Assembly: GCA_965368815.1 (NCBI GenBank)
Contig: CBDUOH010000060.1
Span: 1-12,818, forward strand
DNA from: UBA5794 sp965368815
GTDB taxonomy: Bacteria > Actinomycetota > Acidimicrobiia > Spongiisociales > UBA5794
Length of the DNA stretch: 12,818 nt
Direction: 5' to 3'
The stretch's first letter is position 1. Every line of letters starts with the position of its first letter. A program made the position numbers and the translations under genes. The notes under the pieces are model-generated. The model was given only the letters and a program-made list of their open reading frames with translations. It was not told where the DNA came from and searched no databases. Shown here in pieces: positions 7,857 to 12,818 of the stretch.

Positions 7857-8537
7857 CTACGTCTGCATCGGGACCGCGTACGCGACGACGTTGTCCTCGT
7901 AGCTTCGCAGCGAACGGTTGAAGTCGCCCCCACAGGTGATCAGGGTCAACACTGGGTCGCCTGTCTTGGCGAAAACTCGGTGCTTTGGGAGGTCACCCTT
8001 GTTGTACTGGGCGACCTCGACGATCTCGAATCGCGTTTGCGACCCGTCGTCGTACCCGATGACCACGACATCGCCGACTTCGGATTCATCGAGGTATCGG
8101 AACACGCCCGGGCTGCCGTTGAACGAGATGTGGGCGGCGAGAACCGAGGATCCGGAATCACCGGGGGATGCATTGAAGCGATACCAGCCGACGTCGTCGG
8201 CACCCGGTATCTCCATGTCGCCGTTGTCGGCCACACCGACATCGACGATCGACGCTTGGGAAATCCCCAACCGTTCGATCGCAATCGTTGTGGGTACCCG
8301 GACGTCACGGGCGTGTTCTTGGGGGTCGTACAGAGCGGATCCGATGGGCCGCACCCGATTCGCAAATGCAGAGGATGGGACGGTGGTCGTGACCGGGGCC
8401 GACACGACGGTCGTCGGTGGTGCGGGTGCATCGACAGGTGCAGGTGGTGCCGGTTCGGCGGTCATACCTGTTTGGTTGCTGACGCATCCAGCGAGGAACA
8501 GGCTCGTAGCGACAACCAGTGTCAGGGTGCGTTTCAT
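7857..8537 (-). CDS. Class F-type sortase carried on a lipoprotein signal
   Basis: This 226-residue transpeptidase is predicted to act on the outer face of the membrane, cutting a sorting motif and joining the protein to the cell wall. The N-terminus MKRTLTLVVATSLFLAGC is a lipoprotein signal with lipobox LAGC (C18). A Pro/Thr/Val-rich linker follows (about 25-60). The sortase domain carries the catalytic His in VLAAH (H136) and the catalytic Cys in TLITCGG (C202). The segment after the Cys reads FNRSLRSYEDNVVAYAV, the class F/E layout, but with Glu (E214) where I would expect the third catalytic residue, Arg. R208 and R211 are close by. I chose ATG 8537 because the upstream in-frame extension to 8594 runs into a hairpin and would bury the lipobox. 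No good Shine-Dalgarno is visible. It lies 77 bp downstream of the DUF4397 gene, its probable substrate. Confidence 0.87.
   Translation of the reverse strand: MKRTLTLVVATSLFLAGCVSNQTGMTAEPAPPAPVDAPAPPTTVVSAPVTTTVPSSAFANRVRPIGSALYDPQEHARDVRVPTTIAIERLGISQASIVDVGVADNGDMEIPGADDVGWYRFNASPGDSGSSVLAAHISFNGSPGVFRYLDESEVGDVVVIGYDDGSQTRFEIVEVAQYNKGDLPKHRVFAKTGDPVLTLITCGGDFNRSLRSYEDNVVAYAVPMQT
8486..8537 (-). other. Lipoprotein signal peptide and lipobox of the sortase
   Basis: The encoded residues 1-17 have two positive residues (K2, R3), a hydrophobic core, and L-A-G before C18. This fits signal peptidase II processing and lipid attachment at C18. Sortases are usually anchored by an N-terminal membrane helix, so a lipid anchor is uncommon. 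Confidence 0.75.
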
Positions 8538-8568
8538 TCGTGGTGGGTCCGGTCCGGGCCGGCACTGG

Positions 8569-8596
8569 CAATGGGGAGGGCGAACCCTCCCCATTG
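8569..8596 (-). terminator. Perfect 12-bp hairpin with UUCG loop between the DUF4397 and sortase genes
   Basis: Arms 8569-8580 and 8585-8596 are exactly complementary (12 of 12). On the minus strand the loop reads TTCG, giving GGG-UUCG-CCC in RNA, and a UUCG tetraloop makes the hairpin very stable. It starts 18 nt after the DUF4397 stop and ends 31 nt before the sortase ATG. No U-run follows, so it may be a partial terminator or an mRNA processing/stability element rather than a full intrinsic terminator. Confidence 0.6.
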
Positions 8597-8608
8597 TGCC
8601 ATTGTGCC
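8593..8608. repeat. Tandem octamer ATTGTGCC x2
   Basis: ATTGTGCC occurs twice head to tail at 8593-8600 and 8601-8608, overlapping the foot of the hairpin on the DUF4397 side. GGCAC at 8561-8565 can pair with the GTGCC in either copy, which may extend the stem in alternative ways. The short length means slippage or chance is possible. Confidence 0.5.
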
Positions 8609-8614
8609 GTGTAG

Positions 8615-9406
8615 TTAGTGGGTCCTGCGTGCGACGGTGAGTCCACCGCCGATGGCAAGAGCTGCGGCGATGGCAAGACCGGCCAGAGCGACGGTCGAAA
8701 GACCCTCGTTGATCGGACTGTTGCCGGTCGGGACGCCAGCTGGTGCTGAACCGAGTCCGGTGATCGTCTCTGTCAGAACCGTGAGGCTGCCGCCATCGAG
8801 TGAACCAACCGCGTAGACGATCAGTGATGATCCGTCATTCACAGCCAGGTCGGCTGGTCCGATGACCACCGGGGCGCTCTCGCCCGTTGGTACGACCTCG
8901 ACGGTGTACGTTGCGGCAGCAAGATCAGCCGCTACCTCGTTCGGATTGGTCAGGTTGCTGAACGCAACCGCGCCATTGGCTTTGACATCGACCGCGGGTG
9001 CCGCAGCCGTGTGCCGCACCACGAGTCGACCCTCGCCAGCGTCAATCGCACTCGTGTCATTCGCAAAGACCGAGAGCGTCGGGGTGCCCGCCGCATCAAG
9101 GTTTGCGATGATCGAGTAGTTGCCTGACGCAGGGAGCGCCGTGTCGCCAGCGTCGATGGCAACAGTGTTCGTGCCTGCGAGCTTCACTTGCAGGTTGACC
9201 AGCGTCTGGCCAGCGAGTGCTGACAGATCCTGTGTGTCACCGAAGTTGAAGTCGGCAAACACGACGGCATCGTCAACATAGACGTCGACAGCGGTATCCG
9301 GGATACCGTGAATGAGATGGATGCGAGCGGACTCCTGTGCCAGACCAGGCGCAGCAAGCGCCAATGTCATGAGGGCCGCAGCGAACACCACGAGTAGTTT
9401 CTTCAT
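8615..9406 (-). CDS. DUF4397 surface protein with C-terminal sorting-like tail
   Basis: This is a 263-residue exported protein. It has a Sec signal peptide MKKLLVVFAAALMTLALAAPGLA (cut before QES). Two tandem DUF4397-type beta modules follow. The first opens ARIHLIHGIPDTAVDVYVDD near residue 27 and the second GRLVVRHTAAAPAVDVKANG near residue 125. The C-terminus has the layout of a wall sorting signal: a VPTG motif (residues 225-228), a hydrophobic helix at about 236-258, and the basic tail ARRTH. VPTG is not a canonical LPXTG, so its use by the neighbouring sortase is inferred from adjacency. DUF4397 proteins are often next to class F sortases in actinobacteria. ATG 9406 is chosen because AAGGAAGAG sits just upstream and it starts directly at the signal peptide. 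The longer in-frame version from 9622 is not credible. The biochemical function of DUF4397 is unknown. Confidence 0.86.
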   Translation of the reverse strand: MKKLLVVFAAALMTLALAAPGLAQESARIHLIHGIPDTAVDVYVDDAVVFADFNFGDTQDLSALAGQTLVNLQVKLAGTNTVAIDAGDTALPASGNYSIIANLDAAGTPTLSVFANDTSAIDAGEGRLVVRHTAAAPAVDVKANGAVAFSNLTNPNEVAADLAAATYTVEVVPTGESAPVVIGPADLAVNDGSSLIVYAVGSLDGGSLTVLTETITGLGSAPAGVPTGNSPINEGLSTVALAGLAIAAALAIGGGLTVARRTH

Positions 9407-9428
9407 GCTCTTCCTTTTCCCCTTGCGG

Positions 9429-9454
9429 GTTGCTTGGTGCATATACGAAGCAAC
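9429..9454. promoter_or_regulatory. Inverted repeat upstream of the DUF4397 gene
   Basis: GTTGCTT (9429-9435) and AAGCAAC (9448-9454) form perfect 7-bp arms around a 12-nt spacer, 23 nt before the DUF4397 ATG. On the minus strand the spacer holds TATATG, a weak -10-like sequence without a good -35. It could be an operator over a promoter or a leader hairpin. Confidence 0.35.
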
Positions 9455-9576
9455 GGCATGAATCGGATGTATCGGCACGGAACGCGTCGGTGGATTCACC
9501 CGATCCGAACGGCCGGAGCAGGGGCATGGACGGTCGAGCGTCTTGAGTAGCAAGTCGATGGGTTTCAGACCCGGTT

Positions 9577-9610
9577 CTCGGAGTAGGTGGTGGTTGCCGC
9601 CTACTCCGAG
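9577..9610 (-). terminator. Hairpin after the small secreted protein gene
   Basis: CTCGGAGTAGG (9577-9587) and CCTACTCCGAG (9600-9610) are perfect 11-bp arms around a 12-nt loop. The hairpin begins 18 nt after the stop of the minus-strand gene at 9629. No T-run follows on that strand. GC-rich hairpins without a U-tract are common at actinobacterial gene ends, so a terminator is the best call. Confidence 0.6.
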
Positions 9611-9628
9611 GTCGGTGTCCACTGTTCG

Positions 9629-9982
9629 TCAGGGTGTGGGGGCTGGCCAAATCGGGGACCAGTCCGAGTTGCCGTTGCCCGGTCCGGGCGATGTTCCCGG
9701 TCCTTCAGGGTTGTGTGCCTGAGTGTTGGACCTCGCTCCGGCTTGGTTGTGCCCGGGTAGGAATGACTGATCGCCAGATGCGATCGGACCTATTGCCGCA
9801 ACGCCGTTGTCGCCGTTGTGGGCATCGGCGTTGGTGACACCGTGTCCGACGGCAGGGCAGAGAAACGAACCGTTCTCCGGTCCAACGACTTGTGGTGGGG
9901 CCGCCAAGGCTGACGCCTGAATCGCAAGCATCGCCACCATGATGGCTCCAAGCAGTCCGAATGTACGAACGATGGATCTCAT
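9629..9982 (-). CDS. Small secreted protein of unknown function
   Basis: This 117-residue product has a clear Sec signal peptide: MRSIVRTFGLLGAIMVAMLA to about residue 27, cut after ASALA. The mature part of about 90 residues is rich in Gly, Pro, Asn and His. It contains GSFLCPAVGHGVTNADAHNG with one Cys, and ends in a Pro/Gly/Trp-rich tail (SDWSPIWPAPTP). It has no membrane helix and no sorting motif. I do not recognise a named family. Low-complexity secreted proteins of this type occur beside envelope genes in actinobacteria. AGGGAG lies 8 nt before ATG 9982, which supports the start. Hairpins bracket the gene on both sides, so it may be its own transcript. The product is predicted to be extracellular or wall-associated. 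Confidence 0.72.
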   Translation of the reverse strand: MRSIVRTFGLLGAIMVAMLAIQASALAAPPQVVGPENGSFLCPAVGHGVTNADAHNGDNGVAAIGPIASGDQSFLPGHNQAGARSNTQAHNPEGPGTSPGPGNGNSDWSPIWPAPTP

Positions 9983-10004
9983 TCGTCCGCTCCCTTCTGT
10001 CTGC

Positions 10005-10024
10005 GTCCGGAATGGTTCCCGGAC
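10005..10024. promoter_or_regulatory. Hairpin in the leader of the small secreted protein gene
   Basis: GTCCGG (10005-10010) and CCGGAC (10019-10024) are perfect 6-bp arms with an 8-nt loop. Pairing can be extended to 8 bp with a one-base bulge (GTCCGGAA/TTCC-GGAC). It lies 22 nt upstream of ATG 9982, just before the ribosome site, and could affect translation or be an operator. Confidence 0.3.
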
Positions 10025-10114
10025 TTGTACTCAGACAACGAGATTCGGCGCGAAGAAACGTCTGAACGAACTGAGAACAACTCCTTGCCGACAAGTGAAC
10101 AAGTCGTCGAGTTC

Positions 10115-10150
10115 AGACCATCGGGCCGGTCGCGAGGCAAGCCCGGGTCT
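10115..10150 (-). terminator. Probable terminator after the dehydrogenase gene
   Basis: On the minus strand AGACCCGGGC begins 3 nt after the dehydrogenase stop (10154). It pairs with GCCCG and GGTCT across a 2-nt bulge, giving a 10-bp GC-rich stem (arms 10141-10150, and 10115-10119 plus 10122-10126) with a 14-nt loop. No U-tract follows. It probably separates the dehydrogenase transcript from the envelope genes downstream. Confidence 0.55.
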
Positions 10151-10153
10151 CAC

Positions 10154-10960
10154 CTAGTTCGACAGGAGGTCTTTCATCTTCTTCTGGATCATGTGCGTCG
10201 AACGCCGCGGAGCGATCCGGTTGGCAAGGCTCATCATCCGCGAATCGCTCCCTACGTAGATGTGGAGCTTTCCTGCCTCGATGCCATCAAGGATGATCCG
10301 TGCCGCGTCGCTGGCGCTCGTGACCTTCATGGTCGCTGCGTCCGAGCCGGTTGCCTGTGCTGGGACCTCGACACCCGAGTTCGTCGTTATATCGGTGCCG
10401 ACCGCTCCGGGCATGACCACCGAGACCCCAACCCGCGTGTCGAGGAGCTCGGCGTACAAGCCCTCCGTCATCAGCTTCACGGCGGCCTTCGTGGCGCCGT
10501 AGATCGTCTGCCCGGGGACAGGGAGGAAACCTCCCATGCTCGAGACGTTGGCGATGCATGCTTCCGGACGTCCGAGCAGACCAGGCAGGAACGCCTTGAC
10601 CATATGGATGGTTCCGTACAGGTTCACGTCGATCACGCGGTCGATGTCGGTGTATGCGAGCTTGTCGATGGTGACGAACGGTTGGATGATCCCGGCGTTG
10701 TTGATCAGCCCGTCCACGACACCGAAGGTCGCCGCGACCTGTTCCGGCAGTGCCCTGGTCGCATCACGGTCAGTGATGTCGCACACGAACGCGGCAATCC
10801 GATCCTCGCCATCGACAAGGGCGACCGTTTCGTTGAGGTCATCGGGTCGGATATCGACTGCAGCCACTCGTCCACCGCGTCGGATGAGTTCCTGCGCAAG
10901 CTCGCGACCGATACCGTTGCCGGCACCCGTGACGACGACAACCTTGTGGTCGAACTGCAT
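10154..10960 (-). CDS. Short-chain dehydrogenase/reductase (classical SDR)
   Basis: This is a 268-residue cytosolic NAD(P)-dependent oxidoreductase, a normal length for classical SDRs. The Rossmann motif TGAGNGIG is at residues 11-18. D36 at the end of strand 2 (VAAVDIR) favours NAD(H). NNAG is at 87-90. The catalytic tetrad is complete: N113, S141, Y154 and K158 (YGATK). The C-terminal extension, after about residue 235, is basic (MMSLANRIAPRRSTHMIQKK) and resembles that of actinobacterial SDRs acting on hydrophobic ketones or alcohols; it could touch the membrane. The substrate cannot be read from sequence. ATG 10960 has GAAGGGGG about 8 nt upstream. The gene diverges from the oxoamine synthase gene across 143 bp, so reduction of a 3-keto product of that enzyme is an attractive but untested role. 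Confidence 0.9.
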   Translation of the reverse strand: MQFDHKVVVVTGAGNGIGRELAQELIRRGGRVAAVDIRPDDLNETVALVDGEDRIAAFVCDITDRDATRALPEQVAATFGVVDGLINNAGIIQPFVTIDKLAYTDIDRVIDVNLYGTIHMVKAFLPGLLGRPEACIANVSSMGGFLPVPGQTIYGATKAAVKLMTEGLYAELLDTRVGVSVVMPGAVGTDITTNSGVEVPAQATGSDAATMKVTSASDAARIILDGIEAGKLHIYVGSDSRMMSLANRIAPRRSTHMIQKKMKDLLSN

Positions 10961-11006
10961 GGGCGGGCCCCCTTCGTACGGACGCTTCCGCGCTCAAGTG
11001 TATGAG

Positions 11007-11016
11007 ACCGGCCGGT
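11007..11016. promoter_or_regulatory. 10-bp palindrome in the SDR/oxoamine synthase divergent region
   Basis: ACCGGCCGGT is a perfect palindrome, 47 bp from the SDR start and 88 bp from the synthase start. Its central position between divergent genes suits a shared operator. In GC-rich DNA such a short palindrome may be chance. Confidence 0.25.
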
Positions 11017-11103
11017 GCAGCTTGCTGACAATACCTGCCACGCCGGTCGGGTTCGGGTATGGTCGCCGACGTGGGACACTGAACTGGGAGGTAGGGACCA
11101 CAC

Positions 11104-12354
11104 ATGGACTCCAAGGTCGTATCCGAGCGGGAGCAGACTCTCAAGTTCGTCCAGGAACGGCTCGGGAGAGCGGCGCGAGGCGGCCTGATCCGGTTGCGGG
11201 TGGACGATCAGTCCAAAGACAGCCGACTCATCAGCGTCCGGGGTCGGGACCTCCTCAACTACGGGTCATGCGCCTACCTCGGACTCAACACCGACCAAAG
11301 GTTGATCGACGGGGCCAAGGCTGCGCTCGATCGGTACGGTCCTGTGTTTTCATCGTCCGCGGCGTACACGTCAGTCGATTTGTACACCGATCTCGAGGAC
11401 CGGCTCGGCAAGATCTTCGATCAGGGCCACATCCTCATTCCCACGACGACCACGCTCGGGCACCTCTCTGTGCTCCCTGTGCTGGTCAACCCCGGCGACC
11501 TTGTACTCCTCGATCACCAGGTGCACGCATCGGTCCAACTCACGGCAGGTGTCCTCCGTGGTATCGGAGCCAAAGTCCGGAACGTCGCGCACAACGACGT
11601 CGAAGAACTCCACGCTGTGTTGTCTGCCGAGGCCCACAAGCATCGGAGCGTTTGGTTCCTGGCCGACGGCGTGTACTCGATGTATGGAGACACGGCACCC
11701 GTCAGGCGAATCGCCCCGTTGCTTGACGAGTTCCAGAACCTCTTCCTGTACTACGACGACGCACACGGCGTCGGGTGGCGCGGTGAACACGGGGTCGGAC
11801 ATGTGCTGACCGAGGTGGGCTACCACGAGCGGATGATTGTGATCGGTTCGCTCGCAAAGTCATGGGGAGCCGGTGGATCGGTGCTGATACTCCCCAGCCA
11901 GGAGATGGCCGACATGGTGTTGCTCGCCGGGGCCACATTCACATTCTCCGGTCCGTTGCATCCGGCGGAACTCGGAGCGGCGGTTGCGTCGGCCGACATC
12001 CATCTGTCGCCCGAACGAGACGAGCTCGAGCGACAGCTCATGACGAAGATCGACTATGTCCGGGATCGCCTTGTGGAAGCCCAGCTTCCGGCGCTCTCGC
12101 TCGAGCGGACACCTCTGTGGTTCGTGCGGGTAGGAGAACTCGGCAATGCCATGGAGTACGCCCAACGGATGATGGCTGACGGGTTCTACGTGAACCTGTC
12201 CGGCTTCCCGGTGGTACCCATGGGTATGGACGGCATTCGCTTCACCACGACCACGTACCAGACCGACGATGATCTGGAGCGGTTCATGGACGCGCTCGTG
12301 CGCAACATCGAGGGGCTCGTCAAGCCGATCGAATGGCACATCGACCTGCGGTGA
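11104..12354 (+). CDS. PLP-dependent alpha-oxoamine synthase family enzyme
   Basis: This 416-residue fold-type I PLP enzyme is of the 8-amino-7-oxononanoate synthase / glycine C-acetyltransferase / serine palmitoyltransferase / CqsA group. These enzymes condense an amino acid with an acyl thioester, releasing CO2 to give an amino ketone. H141 in DHQVHAS fits the His that stacks on PLP. ADGVYSMYGDTAP matches the family's DGVFSMDGDIAP. D218 and H221 in DDAHGVG fit the residues holding the cofactor ring. K252 in GSLAKSWGAGG is the Schiff-base lysine. R near the C-terminus (GIRFTTTT) fits the carboxylate-binding segment. The N-terminus (about 45 residues before LLNYGSCAYLGL) is also typical. GGGAGG and TAGGG precede ATG 11104. 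I cannot tell which acyl donor or amino acid is used. No biotin genes are near, so BioF is not favoured. Confidence 0.87.
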   Translation: MDSKVVSEREQTLKFVQERLGRAARGGLIRLRVDDQSKDSRLISVRGRDLLNYGSCAYLGLNTDQRLIDGAKAALDRYGPVFSSSAAYTSVDLYTDLEDRLGKIFDQGHILIPTTTTLGHLSVLPVLVNPGDLVLLDHQVHASVQLTAGVLRGIGAKVRNVAHNDVEELHAVLSAEAHKHRSVWFLADGVYSMYGDTAPVRRIAPLLDEFQNLFLYYDDAHGVGWRGEHGVGHVLTEVGYHERMIVIGSLAKSWGAGGSVLILPSQEMADMVLLAGATFTFSGPLHPAELGAAVASADIHLSPERDELERQLMTKIDYVRDRLVEAQLPALSLERTPLWFVRVGELGNAMEYAQRMMADGFYVNLSGFPVVPMGMDGIRFTTTTYQTDDDLERFMDALVRNIEGLVKPIEWHIDLR

Positions 12355-12385
12355 GTCGATGCGTCGGTGGTACGGGCCGAAATCC

Positions 12386-12414
12386 TTCACTGATCCCACA
12401 AATCGACCGATAAC
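12386..12414 (+). promoter_or_regulatory. Candidate promoter for a leaderless membrane-protein transcript
   Basis: TTCACT (12386-12391) and GATAAC (12409-12414) are separated by 17 bp and match the -35 and -10 consensus at four of six bases each. Transcription would start about 7 nt after the -10, at or next to the GTG at 12421 and ATG at 12424. No Shine-Dalgarno is visible, which fits a leaderless mRNA, common in actinobacteria. Confidence 0.4.
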
Positions 12415-12423
12415 GCAACAGTG

Positions 12424-12818
12424 ATGGACATTCCGCGCCCTCGACTGAAGCAGAGCAACACCACCAACGTTCGATTCGGACGTCTCGCCATCGTGGTGTT
12501 GGTGCTGCTCGCGCTCTGCGCAGTGGTCACCATCGTTGGCTCCAAGGATGCCGCCGACGCAGCAGGTGCCATCGGTGTCCTGACAGGTACGGCTGTCGCC
12601 GGTTGGTTGTTCATCTGCAGGGCCCGTGCGCTTGAAGGACGCGAGCGACTCGGTTGGACACTGGTCGGAATCGGTATGACGATTGCGAGCGTCGGTGTCC
12701 TGGTGGTCGGCCTCGTGTACTTCATCCAGGGCGACGCCCCAGCATTCGGCTGGACGGACATCTTCTTCCTTGTCACATACACCTTCGTCATTGCCGGTGC
12801 TGCGGTGCTGCCGCAAGT
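12424..12818 (+). CDS. Multi-pass membrane protein, N-terminal part only (possible GGDEF/EAL sensor input domain)
   Basis: The frame from ATG 12424 stays open to the window edge for 131 codons. Four hydrophobic helices are visible, at about residues 21-40, 47-65, 76-101 and 111-129. Short charged loops separate them, including RARALEGRERLGW after helix 2. The stretch GWTDIFFLVTYTFVIAGAAVLP resembles the 'ADxxYLxxYP' region of the membrane input domain in many actinobacterial GGDEF/EAL (cyclic di-GMP) proteins. That is a recalled resemblance, and the catalytic part would lie outside the window. GTG 12421 is in frame and immediately upstream, so it could be the start instead. No Shine-Dalgarno is present. 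It follows the oxoamine synthase by 69 bp on the same strand, probably with its own promoter. Confidence 0.6.
   Translation, partial: MDIPRPRLKQSNTTNVRFGRLAIVVLVLLALCAVVTIVGSKDAADAAGAIGVLTGTAVAGWLFICRARALEGRERLGWTLVGIGMTIASVGVLVVGLVYFIQGDAPAFGWTDIFFLVTYTFVIAGAAVLPQ

Noticed and set aside
8538..8594. ATG at 8594 as the sortase start
   Set aside because: It lies inside the UUCG hairpin and would put 19 Pro/Arg-rich residues in front of a clean lipoprotein signal peptide.
9407..9622. ATG at 9622 as the DUF4397 start
   Set aside because: It would add 72 residues with no homology ahead of a proper signal peptide and would run through the terminator-like hairpin at 9577-9610.
11022..11063. Promoter for the oxoamine synthase (CTGACA with TATGGT)
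   Set aside because: The two boxes are 27 bp apart, too far for a normal sigma-70 type promoter, and no better pair was seen.
10025..11726. Two long overlapping plus-strand open frames (10025-11005 and 10536-11726)
   Set aside because: They are antisense to the SDR gene and run out of frame into the oxoamine synthase gene. Both real genes have complete catalytic motifs.
11860..12816. Minus-strand open frame of 318 codons at the right edge
   Set aside because: It is antisense to the oxoamine synthase and the membrane protein. It is His/Arg/Asp-rich and has no signal, domain or ribosome site.

Overview
The window is high-GC, densely coded DNA that looks actinobacterial (Actinomycetota). The pointers are G/C-rich third codon positions, GTG starts, a class F-type sortase beside a DUF4397 surface protein, and a very large class III cyclase/AAA/TPR protein. 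A deep-branching class such as Acidimicrobiia would fit, but that is inference from gene style. No tRNA, rRNA, CRISPR array, insertion sequence or phage gene was seen. No gap between genes exceeds 300 bases.

Layout. (1) Bases 1-1457, minus strand: an M81/MlrC-family metallopeptidase missing only its last few residues at the window edge. (2) A 134-bp divergent intergenic region with two short perfect inverted repeats. (3) Bases 1592-5359, plus strand: a 1255-residue signalling protein with two cyclase homology domains, a STAND/AAA-type ATPase and a TPR tail, the same order as mammalian soluble adenylyl cyclase. (4) Bases 5367-10960, minus strand: a five-gene run. In transcription order it holds a short-chain dehydrogenase, a small secreted protein, a DUF4397 surface protein with a C-terminal sorting-like tail, a lipoprotein-type sortase, and a 791-residue secreted protein with DUF11-like modules. 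Four of the five products carry export signals, so 5367-9982 reads as a cell-envelope module. (5) Bases 11104-12354, plus strand: an alpha-oxoamine synthase, divergent from the dehydrogenase. (6) Bases 12424-12818, plus strand: the membrane N-terminus of a truncated protein that resembles the input domain of actinobacterial GGDEF/EAL proteins.

How the genes may work together. The DUF4397 protein and the sortase are adjacent and co-oriented and are probably substrate and enzyme. A perfect 12-bp hairpin with a UUCG loop lies between them and could reduce sortase expression relative to substrate. The DUF11-like protein has no sorting signal, so it is probably secreted or held by its N-terminal hydrophobic segment. 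The dehydrogenase and the oxoamine synthase share a 143-bp divergent region. They could form a condense-then-reduce pair that makes an amino-alcohol lipid or signal, but this is only a hypothesis.

The most interesting points are the composite cyclase active site split between two individually incomplete domains, the lipobox-bearing sortase with Glu where a catalytic Arg might be expected, the UUCG hairpin between surface protein and sortase, and the possible oxoamine synthase/dehydrogenase pathway. None of these is proven to be a new system from sequence alone.
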